DNA of 64,000 bases from Candidatus Brocadia sinica JPN1 (GCF_000949635.1 NZ_BAFN01000001.1:3221052-3285051), one strand, 5' to 3'. Positions 28,984 to 37,559 are shown, numbered from the stretch's first letter. The notes: a model not told the origin generated them from the sequence alone. Program-made: numbers and translations.

Positions 28984-29187
28984 TCACAGAGGGAGGAGAC
29001 AAGATGTTTTTCCGTGACTATGTATCTGGCATAAAAAACTGCCCGAATATCTTAGCATTTTCGTTCCCAGTAATTCTATATTTTTTTACCCGATGCTTCA
29101 TTTTTTGAATTTTTATACGAGCATATTCGATAATTACTTACTTTATCTGTAAATAATCTTCCCTTAACCGTTAAAGAAATATTTTCA

Positions 29188-29421
29188 TGCAAAGGATACG
29201 ATAACCTTGACTTCATCCGGAGTGCGGACGGCATGGTCGCACTCTTACACTGACATCCGAAAGAGTATGAGTTACGCCAGAGAGCACAGAAACGGCTCAA
29301 GGAAGACCTGAACGAATTAGACGTAGAGATGAATCTTGAGAAGGCGAAAGAGGCAGACCCCCAAAAGGGGGGGGCTGTTTCAGCTTTCAGGGGACCTTTC
29401 ATTATGATGTTCTTTAACTAA
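29188..29421 (+). pseudogene. Group II intron-type reverse transcriptase relic
   Basis: The plus-strand frame reads DNLDFIRSADGMVALLH, an in-frame stop, HPKEYELRQRAQKRLKEDL and NELDVEMNLEKAKEADPQKGG, then drifts and stops at 29421. This aligns with the palm/thumb region of intron-encoded reverse transcriptases (FIRYADD, QKRLKE, EVNLEKT, RGGSF). The catalytic YADD box reads SADG, so two key residues are lost, and a stop falls nine codons later. Only about 75 codons survive. No intron RNA domain V was recognised around it. Confidence 0.72.
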
Positions 29422-29633
29422 AGGGTATCTTCCAGTACAAATCCTATCTTTAATATAACCTCCCACCGGGCAATCTTCTCATTTTCAATACGTCCCCGGG
29501 TCTCAATTACCTGAAACCACCGCATATTGTGCAAGGTCTTCGATGCCCTTGAAATCGCATTTTGAATAGCATCTTCCATCGTTGTTGAAGAAGTACCGGC
29601 CAATTCAACCACTTTATATATGTGATTATCCAT
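29418..29633 (-). CDS. Dodecin
   Basis: A 71-residue flavin-binding dodecameric protein thought to store or buffer flavins. It has IYKVVELAGTSSTTMEDAIQ, the flavin-stacking Trp in NMRWFQVIETRG and the end ARWEVILKIGFVLED. The ATG at 29633 is preferred because AAGGAGGTG lies just upstream. Its stop overlaps that of the reverse-transcriptase relic on the other strand. Confidence 0.92.
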   Translation of the reverse strand: MDNHIYKVVELAGTSSTTMEDAIQNAISRASKTLHNMRWFQVIETRGRIENEKIARWEVILKIGFVLEDTL

Positions 29634-29799
29634 ACAACACCTCCTTGATTTAAATTGACATACCACCGAATAGAATCATACTGCTTAAAACGCTTGTAAA
29701 ATTAACATCCATCATACTATATTGAGTTTCCAATATTCCCCGAAAACGGAGATTCTTGCCACGAACGTTCCAAACCGAAATTTGGGAGCGAGCCGGCAA

Positions 29800-32691
29800 T
29801 TAATTTTGCTGTTTACACTCTGTGCAGCACACGAATGGGACTTCTGTTAATGGAGAGGTTCTTAAGATACGATAATGGCCTAAGTTATTACTTAAAGGTT
29901 TAGATTCGCTGAGGTTGACAGATTGCATAGCCTTCTTTCTTATTGCCATTTCTTCTTTTATTATGCCCTCGGAGAGGAAGTTCTCGCTGGTAACAGTGCT
30001 TTTCAGGTTCCTTTGTACTTCTTCGCTGTCCAGGCTGTTCACATGGTCATACAGGTTCGTGATCTGGGGTAACATTTCTACGCACAATACACTCAGCGGT
30101 GAATCCGGCGGCAGGCCGTACAAGGCCAGCAGTTGATTGATTCCGTTATTGCTCCAGATTACCGTCCCATATTTTGTGGCGTCCTTGTTGACCGTGGTAA
30201 TATCAGCTAATTGATACACATGCCGGAAATTGCCATAATCAAGTTCGTCTTTCCAGTTCCTGATAGCAACCCGTTTCAGGGTCATACGCTGCTCATCGGT
30301 GTAAACAGCAGCCCAGTCCACTCTTTTATCGTGCTCTACCCGCACGTTCCAATCCAGCATTTTATCATCCAGTAAGATATTGCGGAAATCCTGGTTGTCT
30401 GCCTGTTTGACCTGAGCATATAACAGACACCAGAGTTCTGTCCTTGGTGGATCGGAGATGATGTTTTTACCTTTGTGTACTGCTACGGCATAAGGAGCAG
30501 ATACGTATAATTTTTCCTCGTCCCGGTTTACCGTACAGGTGAGTGTGGGCGCCGGGTGCTGGATGCCGGTTGCCCTCAAGACCCTTCCAAACCGTCCCTG
30601 TGCCGTTGACCATACATTTTCATCCTTCTTATGATGAGCAGTTGTGTCATTGTACCGGTAATGTCCCACCCTGAATTCATATGTGAAAAAACCGAACATT
30701 TCCGGCGATTCGGAATGCAGACCGGGTGGTAACGGCAACAGGTAATGTCTGTCCGAATCGGTTGCCTTTTCCATCGGCTGCATGGCGTCTAGTCCGGCAT
30801 TATCGTTGGATTGATTAGGAGTAATAACGCGGATGTATTCAGGGTCTACCGGGAAAGCCGGTTCTTCCGATGCAATGAGTAACTCAGGGTGATTGTTACT
30901 GATTAATTGATCCGGCGCATACGCCAAAATTCTGGCAAAATACGTGTCTTTCGTGTCTTTCACCGGCTCTTCAAATTCAATCCACAAGAATCTTCTCCGT
31001 AGTTCGGTAGCAGAATATTTTTCATTTCGCACGTAGGGGGATAGCGCAATACCTGCAGAAGCATTTTTTGGTATCTGTGCTGGTGGTATGGTAATAGGTA
31101 ATTCCAGTGGCAGCGCCAAATCAGCGTCTTTTTGTGCAGCATGTTTGGTTTTAAATGTAGCCTGAACAGTGTACTCCAATGCAATCAAATCAGGGAAGCG
31201 GGGTTCCTTATCCAGTAAAACAGAGTTTTTGGAATGAATGTCCAATGCCTGACCGGACACCGTGACCGGTCTGTCTAATAATGGGTTGGTGTTTGCAAAT
31301 GCCAGCAACGCTTCGGTACCATTAGCCAATGCATTGTACAGAAAAGGGAAGGCATTCGTGTATTGCAGCTTCACGGAAGAAGCAAAGGGATTCAGGTCAT
31401 CTTTCCATAATGCATATTCCTGATTACAGTACAGATTGCCTGCCTGCAAGTCAGTAATGCTAATTCTTCCTGCATCGCACAACACATATGGATTTGAAAG
31501 ATTGACTTCACCACCCTGCAATCCGTTCCATTTCGCAGTCAGCCCTTTGTTGCATTGAATTGCTATACCGCCAATACCAGCTGCCGGTGGTGGTTTGGTA
31601 ACATCAACTTGTGCTGCTGGTAATGCCCATGCGCTCCGCTGAATACTGGCAGTTTCTGAAACCGTATTGAAGGGAGACTGGCAATTGTTAACAGCGAGGG
31701 AATTTTCAGAACAGATGTATGGAATTAACACCCGGTTCAGTACGGGACCATATGTGGGAGCAAATTGCCTGTTCCAGGTAAAATGGGCAGTGTGTCCGTA
31801 TACACTCCACTGCAGATTGTCAGCAATTTCATCTATGGCGCCGCCGTTGCCTGAAAAATGAAACGATAATTGTTTCGGTAACTCCAGCGTCGCTTTACGC
31901 GCATCGATACCATACGGACTGGCGGGGTCGGCATCCGTTACGGCTGGCTGGTCCAGTTCCAGTTTTACCGTTACGATAGTATTGGGGGAAATGGTCAGCT
32001 TGCTGTTGATGATATGGGGGTGAGCACTCAGGGCAATTTCACCGTGTTTTATTTTCAAACCCGTATAAAATCCTGCGGGGGCATTTGGGGCAAATATTTC
32101 TGAATTTACCCACACACTGTCTGGTAGCAGTTTGTATTTTGTCAATGGTTCGATAACCGGGGGTAATGTGTGGATGATAAATTTTCTCAGCAATGATACA
32201 TTGAAGAGAATTGCCGGGTCAGGCCTCCCTTCAAGATAGAGCGCTATCAGCCTTTCAATTCTGAAAAAGTCAAACCATATCTTTCTGCCATCCTTGCTGT
32301 GGAATGGCCCGATAGTTTTTTCGAGAGCGGCGCCACCTGCCCATAGGGGGACAGAACCTTTCATTTGGGTACTGCGTACCGGCACTTCCCGGACAAATAC
32401 CCGAAGGTCTGCACCACCGGCTTCTTTCAGTCCCCTTCCGGCCAGTTCCTGTAGTCGTGTCAATTGATGAGGTGCAATCGTATCGGTAAAGAACAAATCA
32501 GAATTTTCAACAGAAAAGAAACTGGTTTTTATTGTGGTGATATCTTCCCCGGGAAGTACCCTGGCTAAAGTTTCCTGGAGTGATTGGATGGAACGCTCAT
32601 CTTGGGGAGAAGTTACTTCGAAATGACCGGACACGCCGGCCAGCAAGGCAAGCAGGTCTTGTTGATGATGAGAAATGGTATTTTTAGTCAT
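29800..32691 (-). CDS. 963-residue protein of unknown function under a c-di-GMP riboswitch
   Basis: A large protein that I do not recognise. It has no N-terminal signal peptide or clear membrane helix. The N-terminal ~120 residues look like a small alpha/beta region. The middle is beta-rich with many Pro/Asn turns, suggesting stacked beta domains, with motifs such as GRKIWFDFFRIERLIALYLE and FGFFTYEFRVGHYRYN. The C-terminus is helical and ends with a Cys-rich VPFVCCTECKQQN. The upstream leader carries a c-di-GMP-I aptamer and a terminator, so its expression is probably tied to surface/motility signalling. Adhesin, matrix or secreted structural protein are possibilities, none demonstrated. Confidence 0.85.
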   Translation of the reverse strand: MTKNTISHHQQDLLALLAGVSGHFEVTSPQDERSIQSLQETLARVLPGEDITTIKTSFFSVENSDLFFTDTIAPHQLTRLQELAGRGLKEAGGADLRVFVREVPVRSTQMKGSVPLWAGGAALEKTIGPFHSKDGRKIWFDFFRIERLIALYLEGRPDPAILFNVSLLRKFIIHTLPPVIEPLTKYKLLPDSVWVNSEIFAPNAPAGFYTGLKIKHGEIALSAHPHIINSKLTISPNTIVTVKLELDQPAVTDADPASPYGIDARKATLELPKQLSFHFSGNGGAIDEIADNLQWSVYGHTAHFTWNRQFAPTYGPVLNRVLIPYICSENSLAVNNCQSPFNTVSETASIQRSAWALPAAQVDVTKPPPAAGIGGIAIQCNKGLTAKWNGLQGGEVNLSNPYVLCDAGRISITDLQAGNLYCNQEYALWKDDLNPFASSVKLQYTNAFPFLYNALANGTEALLAFANTNPLLDRPVTVSGQALDIHSKNSVLLDKEPRFPDLIALEYTVQATFKTKHAAQKDADLALPLELPITIPPAQIPKNASAGIALSPYVRNEKYSATELRRRFLWIEFEEPVKDTKDTYFARILAYAPDQLISNNHPELLIASEEPAFPVDPEYIRVITPNQSNDNAGLDAMQPMEKATDSDRHYLLPLPPGLHSESPEMFGFFTYEFRVGHYRYNDTTAHHKKDENVWSTAQGRFGRVLRATGIQHPAPTLTCTVNRDEEKLYVSAPYAVAVHKGKNIISDPPRTELWCLLYAQVKQADNQDFRNILLDDKMLDWNVRVEHDKRVDWAAVYTDEQRMTLKRVAIRNWKDELDYGNFRHVYQLADITTVNKDATKYGTVIWSNNGINQLLALYGLPPDSPLSVLCVEMLPQITNLYDHVNSLDSEEVQRNLKSTVTSENFLSEGIIKEEMAIRKKAMQSVNLSESKPLSNNLGHYRILRTSPLTEVPFVCCTECKQQN

Positions 32692-32784
32692 AGGATATTC
32701 CTGGCATGAAATGAGAGATTATCAGGATTTTCGGTGAATTGAAAATAGCTAGAGGCTTCACCATAGCACTTTTTTACCCGTAAA

Positions 32785-32840
32785 AACAAAAAAGCCTTAC
32801 TGGAAAGATATTCATCAGGAACATCTTCGGCAGTAAGGCT
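32785..32840 (-). terminator. Intrinsic terminator in the riboswitch leader
   Basis: On the minus strand AGCCTTACTG (32840-32831) pairs perfectly with CAGTAAGGCT (32802-32793) and is followed by TTTTTTGTTT. It lies between the c-di-GMP aptamer and the start of the 963-residue gene. It is therefore the likely expression platform. Confidence 0.88.
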
Positions 32841-32859
32841 GTCTCATGAGCAGTTTAAA

Positions 32860-32940
32860 TTGTTTAAACCGCTTAAACGGCTAGCAAGACCCTTTCCTTT
32901 GCGTCCCCTGATTACTCAGGGTTTGCCTTTATCGCGATGC
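32860..32940 (-). promoter_or_regulatory. Cyclic di-GMP-I (GEMM) riboswitch aptamer
   Basis: The minus strand has AAAGGCAAACCC (32930-32919), a P2 hairpin closed by CCCTG/CAGGG, the hallmark GGACGCAAAG (32906-32897), GGGTCT (32892-32887) and AGCCG. These appear in the order and spacing of the GEMM-I consensus. It is about 40 bases upstream of an intrinsic terminator and 170-250 bases upstream of the 963-residue gene. Exact ends are approximate, because the P1 and P3 closing pairs deviate from consensus. Confidence 0.85.
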
Positions 32941-33250
32941 TTTTGTTTGTTTTGATTGCCAATAATATTTGGCACATATTAAACAGGAACAATCAATTGT
33001 GTCAAGAACAAAAAGGCTGGATACTTGTAAAAACGGTATCTCTTTCGTTCCGGCACAAAATGATACTTGCACTCACACACGGTATGTGATAGACTTTTTT
33101 TATCTTCGGCTCTTTCACTCTTTATTGCGAATCTCAGGCATTTCCCACAGCAATATTGTGAAAGAGGCTTTTTGTTCTGATACTACACCATAGATTTACT
33201 ATTCACACCCGGTCAGCGGGTTGTTTACCTCAGGAATTGGCGCGAAAAAA

Positions 33251-33343
33251 GGGTCAGGTTGGAAGCAACGTTCTGACCTTCATAATTCAATATTAAATAC
33301 TTGTCTCTCACAATTGGCCTTGAAAAGGTGAATGTCTGACCCT
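33251..33343. repeat. GGGTCAG/CTGACC(C) inverted-repeat element
   Basis: GGGTCAG at 33251-33257 is matched by CTGACC at 33273-33278 and again by CTGACCCT at 33336-33343. It lies upstream of nfeD. It resembles small dispersed palindromic intergenic elements. It might also fold in the nfeD leader; no function is shown. Confidence 0.4.
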
Positions 33344-33381
33344 CTATACCCTCTCATTCAGAAAAAACGAGGAAATAAAAA

Positions 33382-33825
33382 GTGACTCAGATCTGGTGGA
33401 TATGGATGTCCATTGCTGCTGCTTTCATTATTGGTGAGATATTTACCGCCGGATTTTTTCTTTTATGGTTTGGTGTTGGAGCGGCAGTGGCGGGTATTTT
33501 AGCGATCCTGGGATTCGGCATGGCATGGCAATGGGGAGCCTTTCTCCTTATGGCAAGTGTGCTCTTTGCGGTTTCCAGAAGATTTGCGGAACGATTTACC
33601 AAAAAGCAACCGCTGGGTATTGGAGCTGACCGGTATATTGGTGAAAAAGGTGTTGTACTGGAAGAGATCGATACTATAAAAAATACCGGTCTTGTACAAA
33701 TAAGAAATGAGAACTGGAGAGCTGACAGCGATACGGGAGACATAATACCTGCCGGAAAAAAGGTTGAAGTGATAAAGGTGGTTGGAACACACCTTGTCGT
33801 CAGAATTTTGAGTGAAGGAGGGTGA
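33382..33825 (+). CDS. NfeD-family membrane protein
   Basis: A 147-residue short NfeD protein: two or three N-terminal membrane helices (about residues 4-65) and a C-terminal OB-fold domain (LGIGADRYIGEKGVVLEEI onward). The GTG start at 33382 is preceded by GAGGAAA. NfeD proteins pair with SPFH/stomatin proteins, and that partner starts one base after the stop. Roles in membrane microdomains are proposed for the family. Confidence 0.9.
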   Translation: MTQIWWIWMSIAAAFIIGEIFTAGFFLLWFGVGAAVAGILAILGFGMAWQWGAFLLMASVLFAVSRRFAERFTKKQPLGIGADRYIGEKGVVLEEIDTIKNTGLVQIRNENWRADSDTGDIIPAGKKVEVIKVVGTHLVVRILSEGG

Positions 33826-33826
33826 T

Positions 33827-34744
33827 ATGCCAGAAATGATATCTGCCGAAATATTAGTATTTGCTATTTTAGCCATTGTAGTGTTTGTGGTCGCTGCTAC
33901 CGGAATTAAAATCGTCAGGCCATGGCAAAAAGGGCTGATAGAAAGAATGGGAAAATATCAACGTACAGCTGATAGCGGGCTCACCGTTATCATACCTTTT
34001 CTGGAGAGAATGCTGAAGGTAGATATGCGGGAACAGGTGGTTGATGTCCCTCCACAGGCAGTAATTACCAAGGATAATGTCGTTGTCGAGGTAGATGCAG
34101 TAATCTATTATATGGTTACCGACCCGGTACAGGTTACGTATAATGTCGCCAATTATTACATGGCGGCCACCAAACTTGCACAGACGAATTTGAGGAATCT
34201 CATCGGTGATTTAGCCTTGGACGAATCGCTTACTTCACGGGAGATAATAAACACGAAATTGCGGGAAATTCTTGATACTGCAACCGACAAATGGGGGACT
34301 AAGGTAACGAGGGTCGAACTCCAGAGAATAGAACCCCCCAAGGACGTCACGGAGGCCATGCATCGACAGATGAAGGCAGAACGGGAGAGGCGTGCAATGA
34401 TTCTTGAGGCGGAGGGACACAAACAATCGGCAATCCTTAAGGCCGAAGGACAAGCGGAGGCAATAAAAAAAGTCGCCGAAGCTGATAAATATCAGAAGCT
34501 CACGGTAGCCAAAGGAGAGGCCGAGGCAATCCAGACCGTCTTCGAATCCATTCATAAAGGAAGGCCGACAAATGATTTAATCGCAATAAAATACCTTGAA
34601 TCCCTCCAAAAAATCGCTGATGGCAAAGCAACGAAGGTCTTTTTGCCTTATGAGTCCACGGCCATTCTGGGAAGCATCGCTGGAATTAGTGAACTCTTGA
34701 AAGAAAAGCACGTTTTGGAAAAAGACGAGAATAAAAATACATAG
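33827..34744 (+). CDS. SPFH/stomatin-like (paraslipin/QmcA-type) protein
   Basis: A 305-residue membrane-anchored protein. One N-terminal helix is followed by the SPFH domain (GLIERMGKYQRTADSGLTVI, VDVPPQAVITKDNVVVEVDA) and a coiled-coil C-terminus rich in Glu/Lys/Ala (MKAERERRAMILEAEGHKQS). The ATG at 33827 is chosen for the GGAGGGTG just upstream. It forms a two-gene operon with nfeD, a conserved pairing. Confidence 0.93.
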   Translation: MPEMISAEILVFAILAIVVFVVAATGIKIVRPWQKGLIERMGKYQRTADSGLTVIIPFLERMLKVDMREQVVDVPPQAVITKDNVVVEVDAVIYYMVTDPVQVTYNVANYYMAATKLAQTNLRNLIGDLALDESLTSREIINTKLREILDTATDKWGTKVTRVELQRIEPPKDVTEAMHRQMKAERERRAMILEAEGHKQSAILKAEGQAEAIKKVAEADKYQKLTVAKGEAEAIQTVFESIHKGRPTNDLIAIKYLESLQKIADGKATKVFLPYESTAILGSIAGISELLKEKHVLEKDENKNT

Positions 34745-34818
34745 AATTGAAAAGTTCCCGAAGCAGACACCAGATCACCCGCCTTACTGCAACGAAGATC
34801 GGGCAAAGTCTTTTTGTG

Positions 34819-34882
34819 TTTATAGACAAACCATTATTCCACAATCAATCTCCATCGGAGCGGCATGTTGTTTCTGTGTTTC
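34819..34882 (-). repeat. 64-base dispersed repeat, copy 2
   Basis: Reverse-complement copy of 20487-20550 with about six mismatches by eye. It is in the gap between the SPFH gene and the end of nth. See copy 1. Confidence 0.75.
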
Positions 34883-35019
34883 ACGTGCCCCTCTGTGGCT
34901 ATTTTTTAAAAAACTAAAGTGTTGCTGTTTTGTAGGATATTCAGATTGTCTCGCAGAGTTTACACTGAGCAAAGCGAATGTGCCCGCAATGGCGCTCATG
35001 ATTGGATGATGTGTATGCA

Positions 35020-35661
35020 CTATTTGCTGCTATACGTTTTGTCGGGCGAGTTGCACAGGTTTTCCACTACGCATACATTGCAGAGCGGTTTTCGGGCAAT
35101 GCAGGTGCGCCTGCCATGGGTGCCCAGGACTAGGCATGACCGTGTCCATTTTTCCTGGGGAATAATCTTACAGAGTTCCTGTTCGACCTTGTCGGGATCG
35201 CTGGCTTTGGCAAGTTCTAAACGGTGGGAGACGCGAAAGACATGGGTATCCACGGCTACGGCCTGTTTCCCGAAGACATTGCCGAGAAGCACGCTGGCCG
35301 TCTTTCTGCCCACCCCCGGTAAGGCCACGAGGTCTTCCATGGTATCGGGTATCTTCCCATCAAATCTTTCAACGAGTTCTTTCGCACATGCGATGATGTT
35401 TTTTGCCTTGTTTTTGTAAAAACCCGTGGAACGGATCTCTTGCTCAAAGACCTCTTGTTCTGCGTCTGCGTAATCCCTTGCTGCCTTGTATTTTTTGAAG
35501 AGTGTTTCCGTTACTTTGTTGACCCGTTCATCGGTGCACTGTGCGGCAAGGATAGTGGCAACGAGTAATTCCAGAGGATTTTTGTAATGGAGTACAAGCC
35601 TTGCATCTGGGTATGCCTTTTCCAGGAGTGATAATATCTTTTTAACACGGTCTTCTGACAT
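35020..35661 (-). CDS. nth: Endonuclease III
   Basis: A 213-residue DNA glycosylase/AP lyase for oxidised pyrimidines. The helix-hairpin-helix LPGVGRKTASVLLGN carries the catalytic Lys, and AVDTHVFRVSHRLEL the catalytic Asp. The C-terminal iron-sulfur loop C-x6-C-x2-C-x5-C is complete (CIARKPLCNVCVVENLC). It borders the integron region. Confidence 0.96.
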   Translation of the reverse strand: MSEDRVKKILSLLEKAYPDARLVLHYKNPLELLVATILAAQCTDERVNKVTETLFKKYKAARDYADAEQEVFEQEIRSTGFYKNKAKNIIACAKELVERFDGKIPDTMEDLVALPGVGRKTASVLLGNVFGKQAVAVDTHVFRVSHRLELAKASDPDKVEQELCKIIPQEKWTRSCLVLGTHGRRTCIARKPLCNVCVVENLCNSPDKTYSSK

Positions 35662-35692
35662 GGTATTATATTGAATTTATGCAGATTGGACA

Positions 35693-35899
35693 TCAAGCGA
35701 TCTGTATTAACCTGTTTGCATAGTCCTTACCCGCTGTTGGGGGAGGCAGCGGTTTCCCATCTTTTTTGTAAAGCTCAATTGTTTCTTCAACTATTTTACA
35801 GAGTTCTGCGAATACCTTTTTTTCATCGTTGCCATGACAACCTCCATAAAACAGGCCAGGACAACTGCCAACATAGCATTGATCCTCGGTGAAAATCTT
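35693..35899 (-). pseudogene. HicB-like antitoxin fragment
   Basis: The frame KIFTEDQCYVGSCPGLFYGG to GKPLPPPTAGKDYANRL matches HicB-like proteins of the GLFYGGCHG type. The family's first residues and C-terminal DNA-binding part are missing: it stops after NRLIQIA. The preceding in-frame codons have no homology and overlap the truncated toxin gene in another frame. A deletion seems to have fused a toxin 5' end to this 3' fragment. Confidence 0.62.
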
Positions 35900-36065
35900 T
35901 ATACAATTTCGGGCAGGTATTAGGATTCCTACTAATAAATTCCAATTTGGCGTCAACGCAACGAATAAATTCATCACCTAAACCAGAAGATTGTTCATCA
36001 TAAAACTTGAAAGCCTCCAATAAATCCGATTCCGATCGAGGCTTGATGAAAATTTCAAGGTTCAT
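35886..36065 (-). pseudogene. RelE/ParE-family toxin, C-terminally truncated
   Basis: About 60 codons fit the RelE/ParE toxin fold (EAFKFYDEQSSGLGDEFIRC, NPNTCPKLYKDFHR). The remaining beta strands with the RRFPY-type core are absent. The frame then runs into unrelated residues (to 35823) that overlap the HicB fragment. The ATG overlaps the upstream antitoxin stop by four bases, typical of an addiction module. The toxin is probably inactive. Confidence 0.7.
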
Positions 36066-36283
36066 TTTTTCTTCAATATCCTAGTCTTTACTTCTTTCCA
36101 TGCAGAGATCTGTTCTGGATTCGTTTCATGCTCTCTAAGACGTTCGTCCAATATTTTTTTGTGAGAGTCCGGAACTGGTAAAGCATCTTCTTGTAAAGAT
36201 AAAGACTCCCACAGCTCATTGATAAGCAAAAGCTTCTCGGAATTGGATAATTTTTTTAATTGTGGAATTGTATCTATAATCAT
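36062..36283 (-). CDS. Addiction-module antitoxin (TIGR02574-like)
   Basis: A 73-residue protein with LSNSEKLLLINELWESLSL, a Pro-rich link and DERLREHETNPEQISAWKEV, matching the short addiction-module component family that pairs with RelE/ParE toxins. Its partner immediately downstream is truncated, leaving an orphan antitoxin. It follows attC C and would be the last cassette of the array. Confidence 0.82.
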   Translation of the reverse strand: MIIDTIPQLKKLSNSEKLLLINELWESLSLQEDALPVPDSHKKILDERLREHETNPEQISAWKEVKTRILKKK

Positions 36284-36332
36284 AAAAAAATTTTAAATTA
36301 TTTTAGAAATTTATTCAATATCCTATTTACAG

Positions 36333-36403
36333 GCTAACGACCAAGCTCACCTGCCGCTATAAAGCACAGCGGAATAGCGGTCAGGTGCAGCGCTTTGTTA
36401 TGT
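36333..36403 (-). other. Integron attC site C
   Basis: Minus strand: ATAACAAAGCGCTGCACCTG (R'' core plus L''), loop arms around ACCGCTATTCCGCTG and TAGCGGCAGGT, then GAGCTTGGTCGTTAGC (R' core). Arms are near-perfect complements. The TAA of the methyltransferase stop lies inside the R'' box, a typical cassette geometry. About 71 bases. Confidence 0.9.
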
Positions 36404-37081
36404 GGCTATAACCCTCAACATTTCGTTTCCGCCTTTTTGAAACTCATAAGGTACCTTCACTACATTGACCACAAAACCGCATCTTTCAAGTCTATCTACC
36501 ACTGTCTCGAGATGTCTTGACTTTTTTGCTCCCAGTTCCAACAGTGGGAATATCCTTGCTTCAGATGCAACCCGACAAAGTTCTTCTATTGACCGAACGT
36601 GAAAATCTTCTGAAAGGTGCTCGCTGTAAAGAAAGAGAAAATGAGAACATAAGGCAATGTCAAATTCTCCATCTTCGAATGGGAGGGTGGGTAAACTCGC
36701 GTCTACATAACGACCTTCCCTTAAGCCTGCTGCGTAATCGGATAAGAAATCGTTCATAGCAGCCATACGAACTTTGCCGAGTTCCTCAACTGATAAAATA
36801 CGTCCCCACACAAACTCATTTTTGTTCTTTCTGGTCTGTTCCATAACCTCTTCATATGTTTCATCTATTCGGTTTCTTATTTCATCTGCACTGAAACGGT
36901 AAATCGGGTCAACAGAAACCACATGGCCTCCACGACGTGTCATCATGCAATTAAAGCTTGCAGGACCATCGCCACATCCCAGTAACCGCCCCCTAAGTTC
37001 TTCTTCCGACAAGGCGAACATTGCCAAATATTCGTCGCAGGATCGCCCCCAAGGAACTACTTTCTCCAAAGTGAAAGTCAA
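36398..37081 (-). CDS. SAM-dependent methyltransferase-like cassette protein
   Basis: A 227-residue protein with a Rossmann-type SAM-binding start (RLLGCGDGPASFNCMMTRRG then VVSVDPIYRFS). It also has an acidic motif FEDGEFDIALCSHFLFLYSE like motif II of class I methyltransferases. The substrate is unknown. Its stop merges with attC C, so it is the last gene of cassette 3, after a toxin-antitoxin pair on the same strand. Confidence 0.78.
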   Translation of the reverse strand: MTFTLEKVVPWGRSCDEYLAMFALSEEELRGRLLGCGDGPASFNCMMTRRGGHVVSVDPIYRFSADEIRNRIDETYEEVMEQTRKNKNEFVWGRILSVEELGKVRMAAMNDFLSDYAAGLREGRYVDASLPTLPFEDGEFDIALCSHFLFLYSEHLSEDFHVRSIEELCRVASEARIFPLLELGAKKSRHLETVVDRLERCGFVVNVVKVPYEFQKGGNEMLRVIAT

Positions 37082-37089
37082 TTTTCTTT

Positions 37090-37386
37090 TTAGATTTTTT
37101 CTTTATCGAATATACGTTTTCCATGTATTACGGTAAGAATATGAATCTCATTTGCTTTGATTTCATAAACGATACGATATTGGAAAACAAATAATTCTCG
37201 AATAGATTCATTGCTAACTTCTGGTACGACTCTGCCTATTTTGGGGTGTTGGATTAGCGACTGAGGGGCTTCAAATATTTTTTGAATTGTAGATTCAGCA
37301 TAAAATTCAGAATCTCTTGCGATAAACTCACCAATAGCCTCTATATCTTCTAAGACGTCAGGGGACCAAATTATTTTGTAATCCAT
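37090..37386 (-). CDS. RelE/ParE-family toxin
   Basis: A 98-residue toxin: IIWSPDVLEDIEAIGEFIAR, LIQHPKIGRVVPE, IRELFVFQYRIVYEIKANEI and the end HGKRIFDKEK, all typical of ParE/RelE. It overlaps its antitoxin gene by 16 bases. It may inhibit gyrase (ParE) or translation (RelE); sequence does not decide. Cassette 3. Confidence 0.9.
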   Translation of the reverse strand: MDYKIIWSPDVLEDIEAIGEFIARDSEFYAESTIQKIFEAPQSLIQHPKIGRVVPEVSNESIRELFVFQYRIVYEIKANEIHILTVIHGKRIFDKEKI

Positions 37387-37559
37387 TTTGAAAGGCGAAC
37401 TTTGGCTTCTTCGTTGGAAATACCTTTACCGTCTTTTATAGATTTTTGGCCTTTTCTGATCTTTTCTAGCACATAAAGATGGTATTGTATGTCTTCCAGT
37501 GTGGAGTCTTCCGGCAAGTTATGAATCATTTTTGCAATGTTGTCTTTTAAAGTGCTCAT
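37371..37559 (-). CDS. Antitoxin partner of the ParE/RelE toxin
   Basis: A 62-residue helical protein (IHNLPEDSTLEDIQYHLYVL, then a Lys-rich link and ISNEEAKVRLSKW). It lies directly upstream of and overlaps the toxin gene. Its position, size and Leu/Glu helical pattern match antitoxins that accompany ParE toxins. First gene of cassette 3, about 40 bases after attC B. Confidence 0.8.
   Translation of the reverse strand: MSTLKDNIAKMIHNLPEDSTLEDIQYHLYVLEKIRKGQKSIKDGKGISNEEAKVRLSKWITK

Noticed and set aside
29076-29402. Minus-strand open frame of 108 codons
   Set aside because: It is the antisense of the reverse-transcriptase relic, whose plus-strand frame has clear family motifs.
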